NCBI GenBank assembly: GCA_977017575.1
Contig: CDRNVI010000023.1
Coordinates: forward strand, 310,001 to 374,000
Source: Paramoeba atlantica
Taxonomy: Eukaryota; Discosea
Direction: 5' to 3'
DNA: 64,000 bases
In this document: piece after piece, positions 21,945 to 32,202 of the stretch
Numbering within the stretch: position 1 is the first letter of the stretch
Layout: every line of letters starts with the position of its first letter
Program-made: the position numbers and the translations under genes
Notes under the pieces: model-generated
The model's input: only the letters and a program-made list of their open reading frames with translations
Told to the model about the DNA's origin: nothing
Database searches by the model: none

Positions 21945-22547
21945 ATGTCTCTGGTACGCACATCCCTGGCATCAGATGCGCAACCGACTGTACGTCCAGG
22001 TAAGGTTACTGGAGCGTCGCTACCCGCGGAATATGATTTAATGCGGCTCTTACAAAAGGTAGAGAATCTTGACTCTACCTGGAGCACGAATACACCAGCG
22101 GGTGAATGGGATGGTGTCGAATGCGATAAAGCTGGCAAGGTGGTCTATATAGATTGGTCGTATTTAAATCTTCGTGGTGAACTGAATCTGAAATATTTGC
22201 CCGTCACATTGGTGGCTCTACTTCTTCATGACAATGAGTTTTCGGGAAATTTCCCTTTTGAAGCTTTTCCTAGAACGTTAAAAACTATTACTTTATCTAG
22301 CAACCAATTTACGGGCACCCCAAACCTGTGTAATTTGCCGCCCATGCTAAAGCAAATCGCATTCGGTCACAACGAATTTGATGGCTGTGTTGATTTTTCT
22401 TCACTCCCGCTAACTTTGAGAGAGTTATATTTGAATCGTAACATAAACTTGGAAGGTTACTTGGATGTAGATGGCGTACTAAAGAATTTGTGCTATAATG
22501 TTGAATGGACGCGAATTACGGTGAGTAATGGAATACTAAAAACTTGA
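21945..22547 (+). CDS. LRR protein, KVTGASLP subgroup
   Basis: A 200-residue LRR protein. The linker motif RPGKVTGASLPAEYDL is followed by the N-cap (W-S-T-N-T-P-A-G-E-W-D-G-V-E-C; the first cap cysteine is Gly here), about five LRRs (HDNEFSGNFPFEAFP, SSNQFTGTPNLCNLPP, GHNEFDGCVDFSSLP) and a shared C-terminal end (VLKNLCYNVEWTRITVSNG). The start MSLVRTSLASDAQ is conserved in the paralogue at 37084, which supports it. No clear signal peptide or membrane anchor was found. With 29277 and 37084 it forms a tight subfamily. Confidence 0.75.
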   Translation: MSLVRTSLASDAQPTVRPGKVTGASLPAEYDLMRLLQKVENLDSTWSTNTPAGEWDGVECDKAGKVVYIDWSYLNLRGELNLKYLPVTLVALLLHDNEFSGNFPFEAFPRTLKTITLSSNQFTGTPNLCNLPPMLKQIAFGHNEFDGCVDFSSLPLTLRELYLNRNINLEGYLDVDGVLKNLCYNVEWTRITVSNGILKT

Positions 22548-22926
22548 ATCAAACGTTTCGAAATTAGGGAAAGTCTAAACTTATAAATAGAACTTACAGT
22601 GCATCCAATATTTCATATCTATCTGATCTACACTCTTTATGTGTACACTCTTTATGTGTACTCTTTATGTGTATGAAGAGTCTTTCTGTTCAATTCATGA
22701 AAAAAAAATAGATTATGTGTATGTGATTATTTTTTTCTTTATGAACCTGTTTATTTTGTATTCATTAAAACGTTTTTTTTCAGGGTTCGCAGAAACTATA
22801 AAACTATCAATATAGTACTATATAGTTACTATAAACGTTTTTTAAAAACTATAAAAAACTATGTTTTTTTGTTTCACTTTTTAAACACTCTTGAGCTCAC
22901 CAACACGCCTTAAATACACAGAGAAT
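22548..22926. repeat. Intergenic with short tandem and AT palindromes
   Basis: Three to four units of CTCTTTATGTGTA lie at 22630-22672. 22795-22865 is made of overlapping inverted ACTATA/TATAGT words. No gene was seen. Confidence 0.5.
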
Positions 22927-23439
22927 TCATTTGTGTCCAATTCTTCCTATTTTTAAACCCAAAAATTGATGCCCGAAATAAAAGCTAAGAGGGGTAATTT
23001 CTGCTCCACGAATATCATGTGTTCCTCTACTTCCAGCTCCCTTGAGCATCTTTTTTAATATGTCAGAAAGCAGCCACGAGCATTCGTGTCCTGCACGTCG
23101 TTTCACAAATATTAGTGCACTCCAAATACCTGCAGGTGAGCACATGCCTTGATTGTACCATTCCACAAGAAATGACATGAACTCTTCCTCTGAACACGTC
23201 TCGATTTTAATACTCTTGACTTTTCTCACCCTCTTTAGGAAGCTTTCAAGGGGATTCAAAACTCGCTCATAAGTCTTTAAGGTAGTAGGCTTCACAGATG
23301 CATTCACGAGAACCATGCGTGCTGTGCTGCACCTAATTAGCTTAGCGCGCGAAGGCTTAAACTTACGAGACATACGATATACACTAATGAAACGACTAAG
23401 AGGGGTGAACCGGGATCGGTGCGAGCGGGTGCGGCTCAA
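22927..23439 (-). mobile_element. Fossil tyrosine recombinase fragment
   Basis: This looks like the N-terminal, core-DNA-binding part of a tyrosine recombinase (a helical SAM-like domain), in the same orientation as the YR retroelement fossil at 7-10 kb. The catalytic part is not present in the neighbourhood, so this is a broken piece of a DIRS/VIPER-like element. A Crypton-type recombinase is an alternative. Confidence 0.45.
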
Positions 23440-23603
23440 AGTAAAAATGCAGTGCCCCGAAAAAGATCACTCCTAGATATTCAGGAGTTAAGCAATTTTA
23501 TACACCCTCTTATCAGTTCAGAATTTTGAGATGTACACGTTCCCGTTACTTTTAGTGAAATGAAATTTTGATGAAATGCAGTCGAAATGTATCCTAAAAA
23601 AAT

Positions 23604-23799
23604 TAAACCACTCCGGGTTAATATTCCTATACCCTTGTATTATTCCTACCAGGAATATTACCGTCCCCCCTCCTATTTACTATTTAGTATCTTGCCCCCC
23701 GGCGCGAAAAACTTTTTGGTCCTTTTCTGCTAATTTTTTTTTAATATTCATATACCTCTTAATATTCCTACCAGGAATATTAACCCGGACAGTGGTTTA
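23604..23799. mobile_element. TA-flanked MITE (CCGGGTTAATATTCC ends)
   Basis: A ~195-bp element with inverted ends TAAACCACT-CCGGGTTAATATTCC and its complement. The inner part contains the palindrome AATATTCCTACCAGGAATAT twice. A lone end-like piece (TTAACCCGGAC...GTTTAA) lies at 1094-1115, upstream of the LRR gene at 1178. The right end lies 35 bases before the next gene and supplies its nearest upstream TTTAG. Confidence 0.6.
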
Positions 23800-23834
23800 G
23801 TTCCAAAATTTACTTTAAGCTTGCAAATCTTTTG

Positions 23835-24659
23835 ATGGATCTTCTACCTGACGACACTGTGTTTCTCGAAGACAAGTATGCTAGCTCTTCTTCACCCAGT
23901 TATGACCGTTTACGCAAGTGGGTAGGCCACAAGTTGCGCGAAACTATGATTGTTCCTTTAACACGAAAAGAAATTGTAAACTTAAAATTTGCTGGCCTTT
24001 CTGATATAGAAAAGAACAGGATCAAGTACGCAGACACACATCTTCCTGCGCCGGAAATAATGGAACGCATGGAGGAGAACATATTGGATAATTGCGCTGA
24101 GTGGTTGTTGAATCGTCGTCAGCAGCTTCTAAACGGATCAGAAACCTGCTCAAAGACGCTTTTTGAAGTGTCAATCGATGAGACTATCCTGCTTGAGGCA
24201 TTGGTCATGAAGGCCCGGGACACGGGACTCATGTTCTACAAAGATGCCATGAAATCTGAACTTCATGGCGTCAAGGAGCATGAGATGGACAATTTTTGGC
24301 GATGGAATAGTCCGGAGGAGAAATGGAAACTTGTTATACAAGATTTGCCTGTGGAATCGTTGGCTAAGGATATGAGTGACTTCCTTGGGAAGTACTATGG
24401 TGGGAAATATGAGCATTCTCCTCGCTCCTTAGAAGCTATGGCAGAATGGTTTCGCACTATGCGGCGAAGTTTGCGTGGGGACACGGTGGAAGCGAGCAAG
24501 AAGCACCGCGACCGTCACGGAGACCTTAAGCAGGTCGTTTGTGGAACGCAAGTGGAGACAAAAAAGGCTGCTGACGAAATTATAGTTCTACATCAGCAAG
24601 TACATGACCTCGAAAGCAAAGTGAAGAAGTTGAAAGCATACAAACGTTCGCGTCATTGA
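23835..24659 (+). CDS. Hypothetical protein with C-terminal coiled coil
   Basis: A 274-residue protein, start at the ATG 23835. It is mostly alpha-helical and charged: an N-terminal acidic patch, a central helical region (SIDETILLEALVMKARDTGL, around residues 115-135), a conserved-looking segment rich in Trp (NFWRWNSPEEKW), and a C-terminal heptad helix (ADEIIVLHQQVHDLESKVKK) ending in basic residues. No signal peptide, membrane segment or known domain was recognised. The frame is cleanly open on the host strand. An ORF of a mobile element (gag-like capsid proteins can look like this) cannot be excluded, although no retroelement signature lies beside it; a partial spliced-leader-like repeat starts ~100 bp downstream. 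Confidence 0.6.
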   Translation: MDLLPDDTVFLEDKYASSSSPSYDRLRKWVGHKLRETMIVPLTRKEIVNLKFAGLSDIEKNRIKYADTHLPAPEIMERMEENILDNCAEWLLNRRQQLLNGSETCSKTLFEVSIDETILLEALVMKARDTGLMFYKDAMKSELHGVKEHEMDNFWRWNSPEEKWKLVIQDLPVESLAKDMSDFLGKYYGGKYEHSPRSLEAMAEWFRTMRRSLRGDTVEASKKHRDRHGDLKQVVCGTQVETKKAADEIIVLHQQVHDLESKVKKLKAYKRSRH

Positions 24660-24756
24660 GTGTCATTCACCTCAATTTAAGCTATGAGCAGGCTGCGGCC
24701 GTCCTACTTCCCTATCTCGGTAAATTGAAACTACAGGAAAGAAATTATTGACTATC

Positions 24757-24870
24757 TGCGAAGTCCAAGGTCGGGACTGTCCCTCTTGTCGATGAAGCAG
24801 GGGACGCACCTTCACCCCTCCCCGGCTCGCTCCCCCGGAGTGAGTTTTCTTCCCCCTCGGCTTAATAAAA
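24757..24870 (+). repeat. Spliced-leader-like repeat, 5'-truncated copy
   Basis: It lacks the exon-like head but keeps the conserved block GGGACTGTCCCTCTTGTCG, the GGGGA/TCCCC stem (24800-24804 with 24819-24823) and an 8-bp hairpin CTCGCTCC/GGAGTGAG (24826-24844, loop CCC) followed by a T-rich stretch. Differences from the copies at 37368 and 58901 preserve the pairing. Confidence 0.55.
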
Positions 24871-25576
24871 GCGCGCGTACCTCTTCGAACGACCTAGGCA
24901 TCACGTTAGTGAGGTAGCGACAAAAGGAAAGCAACATTTCAAAAACTCAAGAAACACTCAGACCATATGGACAGGTGTCGAAAAATTCTCCAAGTATTTT
25001 CGCCCGTTGAAACAGCTTCGCTTCAGCGGGTGCGGCCGGGTGCGCCAAGTAATCGTAATTTCGCCGGTCCACCCCTCTAATTACAATTTTAGTTAATAAA
25101 GCTGTATCCGTTTCTCCACTTCTTTTTTTTTTGCTGTCTAATATCTCAACTTGCTTTCCTTTCTCATCTTAGTTGTACTCGTCTTACTTGCACTTCTTTC
25201 CCGTGCTTCTCACGCCTACCTCTTCAATCTATGAAATTACCCGAGTCTGCTGATCAGTGAACTATTTTGTAGTCTTTTCTTGTAACGAAACCTATCTTGT
25301 GCTTTTCTTAAAAACAAAAAAAAATTACAAACTAATTGCCGCAGCAAAATTATAATATTAAACATGCCCACTCTCAGTCTTCCTTAAAATCCAAGCACTG
25401 AAGACGTTTTTCAGAACAACACTAGTCCTGACAACAAGAAGCCATAAGGCCTAGTAACTTAGCCCACCAAAAATAATAGTAACTATAAGAAATAATGATA
25501 CTAACACTTTATTCGCGATGTATGAAAAAAAGGAGATTTAGGTTTGTAATTCAAAAGGAATATACGGAAGTCTATC
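24871..25576. other. Intergenic, nothing recognised
   Basis: T-rich and A-rich tracts. No gene or structured repeat was recognised. Confidence 0.45.
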
Positions 25577-26282
25577 TTGAATTGCGGTGGTTGTAAAATT
25601 ACCGCTCTACACTCGATTATTGAAAACAAAGTGAACAAAAACAGTGAAAATATAAAGAGGAACACAGTAATATAATAGAAGAAAAAATATAAAGGGGGGC
25701 CCCGGTGGTCCAAAACTGAAAAAAAGCATCAAAAAAATGGGGGGTCCACGGGGGGGGCATACGTCGCGAAATTTTTTTTCGAATTTTTTGCTTTGCAAAA
25801 TCGAGCGCAGGGAAGTGGTAGAGTAGGCCGCGGCGATAATTTTCCACCCCCCCTGCGGGTACCCCCCCTGGTACGCGCAGGAGGGGTCCGACAAGGTCAA
25901 AATTTCCGAAATTTTTAGGGTGACCAAAAAAAAAAATTTGACGCAAAAAAAAGGAAAAATATTATTTTTCCACAATCGACTCCTAAATCGTATTTTAAGA
26001 GTTTGGGACCTCAGCTACTAATCTACGGCGTTTTTTGCGACAGATTCGACTCCTGCCCCTACTGGGAAGGCATCCAAAACGGCCCAAATTCGGTGTAAAA
26101 TTTCGCAATTTTTGCCGAAAAATCGAGCTTTTACTCCCAAAAAAGTAGATTATTCATCATCTTTTTGCGATTTTCTTTTTTAGGCTCTTCGTTAAACGCG
26201 GTGGTAGTTTTCAACGCGAAGCGCGCAGCATGAGTGACTTCTAAGTTGAAAACAACCACCGCGTTTAACGAAGAGCCTAATA
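25577..26282 (+). mobile_element. Family A element, complete copy (~705 bp)
   Basis: Reference copy of the commonest repeat in the window. The left end is a short imperfect hairpin (GCGGTGGTTGTATAACTACC-type), followed by the conserved CTCTACCCTCGATTATTG block and an A/G-rich stretch. The body has a G-run, then a GC-rich block with C/G runs, then ~200 bp of AT-rich DNA. The right end is a ~105-bp palindrome beginning TTAGGCTCTTCGTTAAACGC with an asymmetric ~40-base loop. Both ends therefore contain hairpins carrying the word GCGGTGGTTGT. There is no coding capacity. Its transposition mechanism is not known to me. Confidence 0.75.
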
Positions 26283-26300
26283 ATGTCTTATCAGAAACAT

Positions 26301-27409
26301 TTATTGCTTTTTATCTGCAGATCGGTCTTTTGCGTCGATTGAGGGACAATCCGATTTGTGATGACCTGCACCGCCACAACCGTAACACAGAAACGGACGA
26401 CCACGTTCTTCAAAGCCGCGCGACCAAGTGCGCCGCGGAACATTGTCTGCAAAGCATTGAACTTCTTGTTTCTGCTGCTGTGGAAGCGTTGTCATGGGAC
26501 GGAGAGAATATGCTTCACTCACTGGTTCCCAACCCTTTATCATAAAGGAGCCCTTTATCGTACGTGCGCTTTCTTCAAAGCGCAACTTGAGGTCTAAGAG
26601 GTGATGTAGATGTTGTTGTTGCAGTCGACGAGCTTGTAGCTGCCACTTATACTCCAATTTTATGGATGTTGTTTGTTGCTTATGCCGAGCGATTGCTTCT
26701 TTAAGCGTCGAGTCGGCTGAACTTGTTTTCTGAGGAAGGATATTATTCTTGAGATCTCGTCAAATGTTTTTGGGGAATTACCCGTTGCGTTCGAGATTTC
26801 TTGCTTATCCCTCCCTGTAAGTATCTTGGAATAGGTTGGACGCATTCGGTCAACGGCCGCAAATTTCGTAAAAAGGCTGGAAGCATGGACCCGAAAGGGA
26901 CCAGTCCAAATACTAGGGGGCTTTGGACGAAGGGCAGCTCGTTTGCTAGTTGCACATTCTCCTTTTAGGAAGTCCTTGTGTGGGGTTGTATGCGGTGATT
27001 TCGCGTTTTTAGACCCTGTAACCGGGAAAGGGCTCCTTATGCTCGCAGGGCCCGCCTTATCTCGCTGGGCATCACGGTTACTGGATTTCCTTGACCAAGA
27101 CTTCTCCCTGGCTTCTTGATTGTTTCCTGATTTATCATGTAGTGGAAGCTTCTCGCTCGGCTTTGCACCCTTCTGGAGAACGCGGATACGATGCTCTCCT
27201 GGGCAATACCGCCCTGTCCTTTCGCTGTCTTTAAACGTAGAAACAAATGACGCCAATGGCTTGAAAAGTTCTGCGTTACTCATCCCTACATTCGAATCAC
27301 GGTTCATTACGGTATAGCACCGCTCGCACTGCTTGTGGAAGCTTTTACTAGGTCGAAAACGACGTCCGCAATCACGACAATTCCACTTGGGAATTCCCCA
27401 AGCGGACAT
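26301..27409 (-). mobile_element. Fossil gag-like region of a retroelement
   Basis: Minus-strand remains of a gag-type protein: a Cys-rich zinc-finger region at the N-terminal side, a basic, disordered middle, and a CCHC zinc knuckle at the C-terminal side. It is broken (about two breaks) and no RT follows within reach. It probably belonged to the same YR-type family as the fossil at 7-10 kb, but LTR-type gag is possible. Confidence 0.5.
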
Positions 27410-27418
27410 TTAATAGGA

Positions 27419-27968
27419 ATTTCAGTGGTTGTAAAACTGCCGCTCTACCCTCAATTATTAAAAAAAAAAGTGAACAAAAACAGTGAAAATATAAAGGGGA
27501 ACACAGTAATATAATAGAAGAAAAAAATATAAAAGGGGGCTCCGATGGTCCAAAATTGAAAAAATTGAAAAAAATGGGGGGTCCAGGGGGGGGGTCATGG
27601 TCGAGCAATTTTTTTCGAAAAAATTAGTTTTCGAAAAAAAAACCGCAGAAAGGGTAGCCGGGGTCTTGGCGCACATTTTCCACCCCCCTACCCGGGGGTG
27701 ACCCCCCGCGTATCCGCAGGACGGGTCCGCCAAGTTCGGATTTTTTCGGAAATGTCGGATTTAGTGCTCTGACAGCAAAAATACGCGAAAATCACCCCAT
27801 TTTTACCCGAAATTCGGCTATTTTTGGCTATAATCTTTCCGTTTTCCAGGCTAAATTTTCTTTTTTAGGCTCTTCGTTAAACGCGGCGGTAGTTTTCAAC
27901 GCGAAGCGCGCAGCATGAGTGACTTCTAAGTTGAAAACAACCACCGCGTTTAACAAAGAGCCTAAAAA
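27419..27968 (+). mobile_element. Family A element, internally shortened (~550 bp)
   Basis: Both ends are present: left hairpin region 27419-27520 and terminal palindrome 27862-27966. About 200 bp of the AT-rich body are missing compared with longer copies. Confidence 0.75.
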
Positions 27969-28499
27969 AGAAATATAAAATTATGTAACACAACAAATAG
28001 TCAACAATTTATATACATTGTATATGTACATTGTATATAAATTATAGTGCTTAGAACGACTTTTAATGGAAATTTGGTCGAAGGGAACATTTGTTTTGAA
28101 AACGCGTATTTTTGGGTACAGTTTGAGTGCAGGTGACCCAAAGATTTTTTTTCTACATATTTTCTATTTCTTGTCAACGTTCAACGTCAAAATCAACGCG
28201 AAAATGAGAATAGAAATAAAACAAATCCTTTCAATGTTCAATTACGAGTTATGAGAATAGTGACGACCACTGTAAAGTGGAACACTGTACTCCGCCTTTC
28301 ATGTCCACCCACATGTCGTATACTCCCCCTTTCATAATTCTTTATAAGTGCGAGCCCAAGATGATTCATCGTTTTATATAAATTTATATAAAACTTGAAG
28401 GCGATTGCAAAACACTAAAAGAGCAGGATAAAAAACGGAGCCCGCGTATTTCTCATCCTTGATGGATCGATTCGCGTATCAAGAATATACATTTTAATA
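27969..28499. other. Intergenic, AT-rich
   Basis: There is an AT palindrome near 28008-28042 (TATACATTG/TATATGTACATTG). The 62-codon plus frame at 28066 has no support. Nothing else was seen. Confidence 0.45.
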
Positions 28500-29191
28500 T
28501 CATGGTTGAGCAATTTTTTTTTTTTTAAAATTGGTTTTCGAAAAAAAACCGCAGAAAGGGTAGCCGGGGTCTTGGCGCGTATTTTCCACCCCCCTACCCG
28601 GGGGTGACCCCCCCGCATATCCGCAGGACGGGTCCGCCAAGTTTGGATTTTTTCGGAAAATTCTTTTTGCAAAAAAATTCAACTTGGCGAAAAAAATGGT
28701 AAAAAAAGCATATTTTCCCAAAATCGTTTCACCTATTGTATTTTGAGAGTTTGGGACCTATACTAGCTTTCTACGCCGTTGTTTCGCAAGATATCACTTC
28801 TTGGAGGCGTGGTACGCCTCCCAAAATGGCCCGTTTTTGACCACCAAATGCGAAAAAAGTAATTTTCGAACCCAAAGGGGTCTTTTCGTGTGGTAACAAT
28901 GGTGTGGTTGGATTCGCATTATCTACCCATTACGTTCCGTAGCCTTGAATGCATGCCTACGAGGGATTTCCCGCACACTAATGTCGAATTCAGTGCTCGA
29001 TACGATAATATGGCCCTATTTTTTCCTAAAAATTGGTTATTTTTGACTCAAATCCTTCCGGTTTCTTCGGCTTTCCTGGCCAATTTTTTTTAGGTTCTTC
29101 GTTCAACGCGTTGGTAGTTTTCAACGCGAAGCGCGCAGCATGAGTGAATCCTAAGTTGAAAACAACCACCGCGTTTAACGAAGAACCTAAT
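28500..29191 (+). mobile_element. Family A element lacking left end
   Basis: The body from the GC-rich block onward and the terminal palindrome (29089-29190) are present; the left hairpin is absent. It ends ~85 bases before an LRR gene. Confidence 0.7.
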
Positions 29192-29276
29192 ATAATTAAA
29201 CATTCAATAATATTAGTCGGCAGTATATCTTAACAATTTCAACAGTCACCTCACAGATTTCTATGAATTATTATTC

Positions 29277-29897
29277 ATGCTTCTGCTTCTTGCACTTCAC
29301 ACATCGGATACACAATCGACACATGCTGTACATCGAGGAAAGGTTACCGGAGCTTCACTACCAGTGGAATTTGATTTAATGCGACTCACACAGAATGTTG
29401 AGAATCCCGACACTACATGGAGTACGAATACAACAGCGTGCATGTGGCGGGGGATAGCGTGCAATACGGCTGATGAGGTGATCACTATTGACTGGATAAA
29501 CTTCAAGCTCCGCGGTGAGCTTCACCTGAAATATTTTCCCGTGACTTTGAAGAGGCTCTATATCCATCATAATATTTTTTCAGGAGATTTTTCCTTCGAA
29601 ATATCACCTCCAGTACTCGTATCTATGATAATAGCGGGTAACAATTTCAACGGCACTCCAAATTTTTGTAGCCTGCCTCCTATGCTAGAATATCTTTCGA
29701 TGAGTAATAATAAATTTGAAGGTCGCGTTGATTTTTCTTCCCTTCCTTTAACCTTGAATGAAATGTATCTGAACTCTAATCTGAAGTTGCAGGGAACTTT
29801 GGATGTTAGCGGAGTATTGAAGAATTTGTATTACAATGTTCAAGCGACACAAATTAAGGTCAGTAGTGGAAACCTTTATCGCTTTAAATGGTCGTAG
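29277..29897 (+). CDS. LRR protein, KVTGASLP subgroup
   Basis: A 206-residue LRR protein. The N-terminus MLLLLALHTSDTQSTHA is a weak but possible signal peptide, the best in its subgroup. It is followed by RGKVTGASLPVEFDL, the complete cap (TTACMWRGIAC), about five LRRs (HHNIFSGDFSFEISPP, AGNNFNGTPNFCSLPP, SNNKFEGRVDFSSLP) and the shared C-terminal end (VLKNLYYNVQATQIKVSSG). It is close to 21945 and 37084, which are spaced ~7-8 kb apart in the same orientation, suggesting local duplication. An AG after a pyrimidine-containing stretch (29256) lies 21 bases before the ATG. Confidence 0.8.
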   Translation: MLLLLALHTSDTQSTHAVHRGKVTGASLPVEFDLMRLTQNVENPDTTWSTNTTACMWRGIACNTADEVITIDWINFKLRGELHLKYFPVTLKRLYIHHNIFSGDFSFEISPPVLVSMIIAGNNFNGTPNFCSLPPMLEYLSMSNNKFEGRVDFSSLPLTLNEMYLNSNLKLQGTLDVSGVLKNLYYNVQATQIKVSSGNLYRFKWS

Positions 29898-30111
29898 TCG
29901 GGTTATATTGCACCCTCAGCCTAGTATTTCACTCCTTAGAGCTTTTGTGAACTTTTAACATAAAATCCGGATTCTTGTTAAATAAGAACAAAAGATGTTT
30001 GCTATCCTTCGTAAAATCTTTCCTAGTACGAAAGTTCTCTTTTCTTTAGAAAAGAACTTTTTTTTACTTAAAAGGAACTTTCCTAAAGGGGGGTCTCGTC
30101 TATTATTAACA

Positions 30112-30672
30112 ATTTTAGGCTCTTCGTTAAACGCGGTGGTCGTTTTCAACTTAGAAGTCACTCATGCTGCGCGCTTCGCGTTGAAAACTACCACCGCGTT
30201 TAACGAAGAACCTAAAAAATAAAAATCGCCAAAAGATCATCAACAATCTATTATTTCGAGTGAAAAAGCTCTTTTTTCGGCGAAGATTGCGAAATTTTAC
30301 ACCGAATTTGGGCCGCTTTGGATGCCTTACCAGTAGGGGTAGAATGCGAATCTGTCGAAAGAAACGTCGTAGAATGGTAGCTGAGGTCCCAAACTCTCAA
30401 AATACGTTTTAGGGGTTGATTTTGGAAAAATATTGTTTTTACTTTTTTGGGATCGAATTTTTTTTTTTGGTCATTCCAAAAATTTCGGAAAATTTGACCT
30501 TGTCGGACCCCCCTGCGCGTACCAGGGGGGGTCACCCCCAAATATGGGGGTGGAAAATCATCGCCTCGGCCTACTCTACCACTTCCCTGCGCTCGATTTC
30601 GAAAATCAGGATTCTGAAAATTTCAAAAAACGACGTACATATACCCCCCCTGGACCCCCCTTTTTTTTGAAT
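30112..30672 (-). mobile_element. Family A element, inverted, lacking left end
   Basis: The terminal palindrome (30114-30216) and ~450 bp of body are present in reverse orientation. The C/G-run block lies at 30510-30560. Confidence 0.7.
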
Positions 30673-30750
30673 ACTTTTTTATTAGAACGATTATCTATTT
30701 GAAGCGCTTATTTGTGAAATTGTGATGGCAAGTATCTAAGATAACAACTT

Positions 30751-30853
30751 TTACTCCCCTCCAAGTTCACCAGTTTCACATCCATAAGTAATTATAATTA
30801 TAAATTCAAAAAAATTATAATTTATACTTATAATTACTTATGGAGGGGGGAGT
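30751..30853. repeat. Foldback element with AT stem and C/G-run edges
   Basis: The inner hairpin arms are CCATAAGTAATTATAATTAT and its near-complement (30781-30844). Outside them lie ACTCCCCTCC and GGAGGGGGGAGT. It has the same design as the hairpin at 5933-6005. Confidence 0.6.
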
Positions 30854-31123
30854 AGGTACGCCGGCCCCTCACGCACGACCTACCCAGACCAAGCAAAATC
30901 TTCATCACAGGTTTAGTGTTTCCACGCGACGCTAAGATAAGCTCCGACTCGAACGAACTTACAAAGCGCCCGCACCGCCCCTCTCTATAATTCTCTATAA
31001 TTTCAATAAGGTATCTTCTCACCTTTATACTCAATAACCATTCTCAGTCGCTTTTGAAATGACGCGTGGAGTTTGGCGCACTTCGTCCGACGCGAAGTAA
31101 GCATTACATGATTCAATAATTTC

Positions 31124-31623
31124 TTACCTAGTTCGTGGCCGCTTCTTATTTTTGAAGCGCTTTACTACGTCCCAAAGATTCTCTATCGGGTTGAGATCAG
31201 GGGAGTCCGCTGGCCAACGAAGAAAAGGTCCATCTTCCTCTGCTTGCAGTAAGCGTAGCACGGTAAGATCCCCGCGAGCTTCCCACCACTGCATCGTATC
31301 CTTCGCTCGATGCCCAGGGGCTCCATCATCCACAGGAACAGAATTACGGTCTTGGGCCCATGGCGAATAGGTTTTGTCTAATATTTCCTTGCGGTAATAC
31401 AAACTTCCCAAGCCCTTGTTCGGTGGAATGGCTTCTGTTCCTCCTGATGCAATGTAGGAACAATAAAATTCTTCGAACGCGCACCAATGGTACGTGTAAT
31501 TTCCGAATCTATCAAAAGCTCCCCACACCATAACTTGCGTTGGGTGATGAGTGCGATCCATAAAGACGGGAGCGTCAGGGTGCTGCCATGCCTCTTGGTC
31601 TTTTTAGGACTCCCGCGCTTCAC
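31124..31623 (-). mobile_element. Tc1/mariner transposase remnant
   Basis: The catalytic half of a Tc1-type DDE transposase, which cuts and pastes TA-flanked DNA. Visible motifs are VMVWGAF, the second catalytic region VDDGAPGHRA and the third, WPADSPDLNPIENLWDVVKR. The first ~40% (the DNA-binding helix-turn-helix and first catalytic Asp region) is missing or out of frame. The coding sequence is split over two frames, so it is a dead copy. Terminal repeats were not found. Confidence 0.75.
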
Positions 31624-31662
31624 AGTTTTTTTCTCACTCGTTTCACTAGCGTTTGAAAAAAT

Positions 31663-32202
31663 TTACTGTTTTTGAATTTTTCCGAGGACTTCCAACAAAT
31701 GCTTTTCATGTAGTGCCTTGGAAGCGCACTCTGCTTCTATGAGCCTATTTCGCTCTTCTAATTTCTTTTTAGTGTTGGCTGAAATGACGTTCTCTTCTCG
31801 CAAAGTTGCTAGGTTCTCTAGCGCAATAGCAAAATTTTTGCAGTTTTTTTCTATCTTCGTTTCAAGACGTTTGATTTTGCTTGACAAACGTCGAATTTTT
31901 TTCACATCTGCATATTTTCTTTGCGTGTTATGTTGCGGAGCCTTGTGAACGTCAAGCGACCCTCTTGCCACTGAAGCAGGGATTGGATCGATACTGTCCC
32001 CCCCCACGCGGGTTCCGATTGAAGTTGTGATAATCGGTTTATCGTAGTCGGACAGCTCACCGACAGCAATCAGACCGGTGATTTCCTTTTCTACGCGGGT
32101 TGCAACTGATGTTGTAATTCTCGGGGTGTCGTACAGCCCGCAGTCAGAAACCTCATTCTGTGTGACCTGTGGGGCATCATACCCGTCTGCATCAAGACAC
32201 AT
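31663..32202 (-). CDS. Coiled-coil protein with internal duplication (THAP/P-element-like?)
   Basis: A 179-residue open frame from ATG 32202. The N-terminal half contains two similar units (YDTPRITTSVATRV and YDKPIITTSIGTRV). The C-terminal half is a long coiled coil (KKIRRLSSKIKRLETKIEKN) followed by LREENVISANTKKKLEE, a pattern that resembles the leucine-zipper segment of THAP-type P-element transposases. No THAP zinc finger is visible. It sits immediately upstream of a Tc1 remnant on the same strand, so it may be a transposon ORF rather than a host gene. An unrelated coiled-coil host protein is the alternative. Confidence 0.4.
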   Translation of the reverse strand: MCLDADGYDAPQVTQNEVSDCGLYDTPRITTSVATRVEKEITGLIAVGELSDYDKPIITTSIGTRVGGDSIDPIPASVARGSLDVHKAPQHNTQRKYADVKKIRRLSSKIKRLETKIEKNCKNFAIALENLATLREENVISANTKKKLEERNRLIEAECASKALHEKHLLEVLGKIQKQ

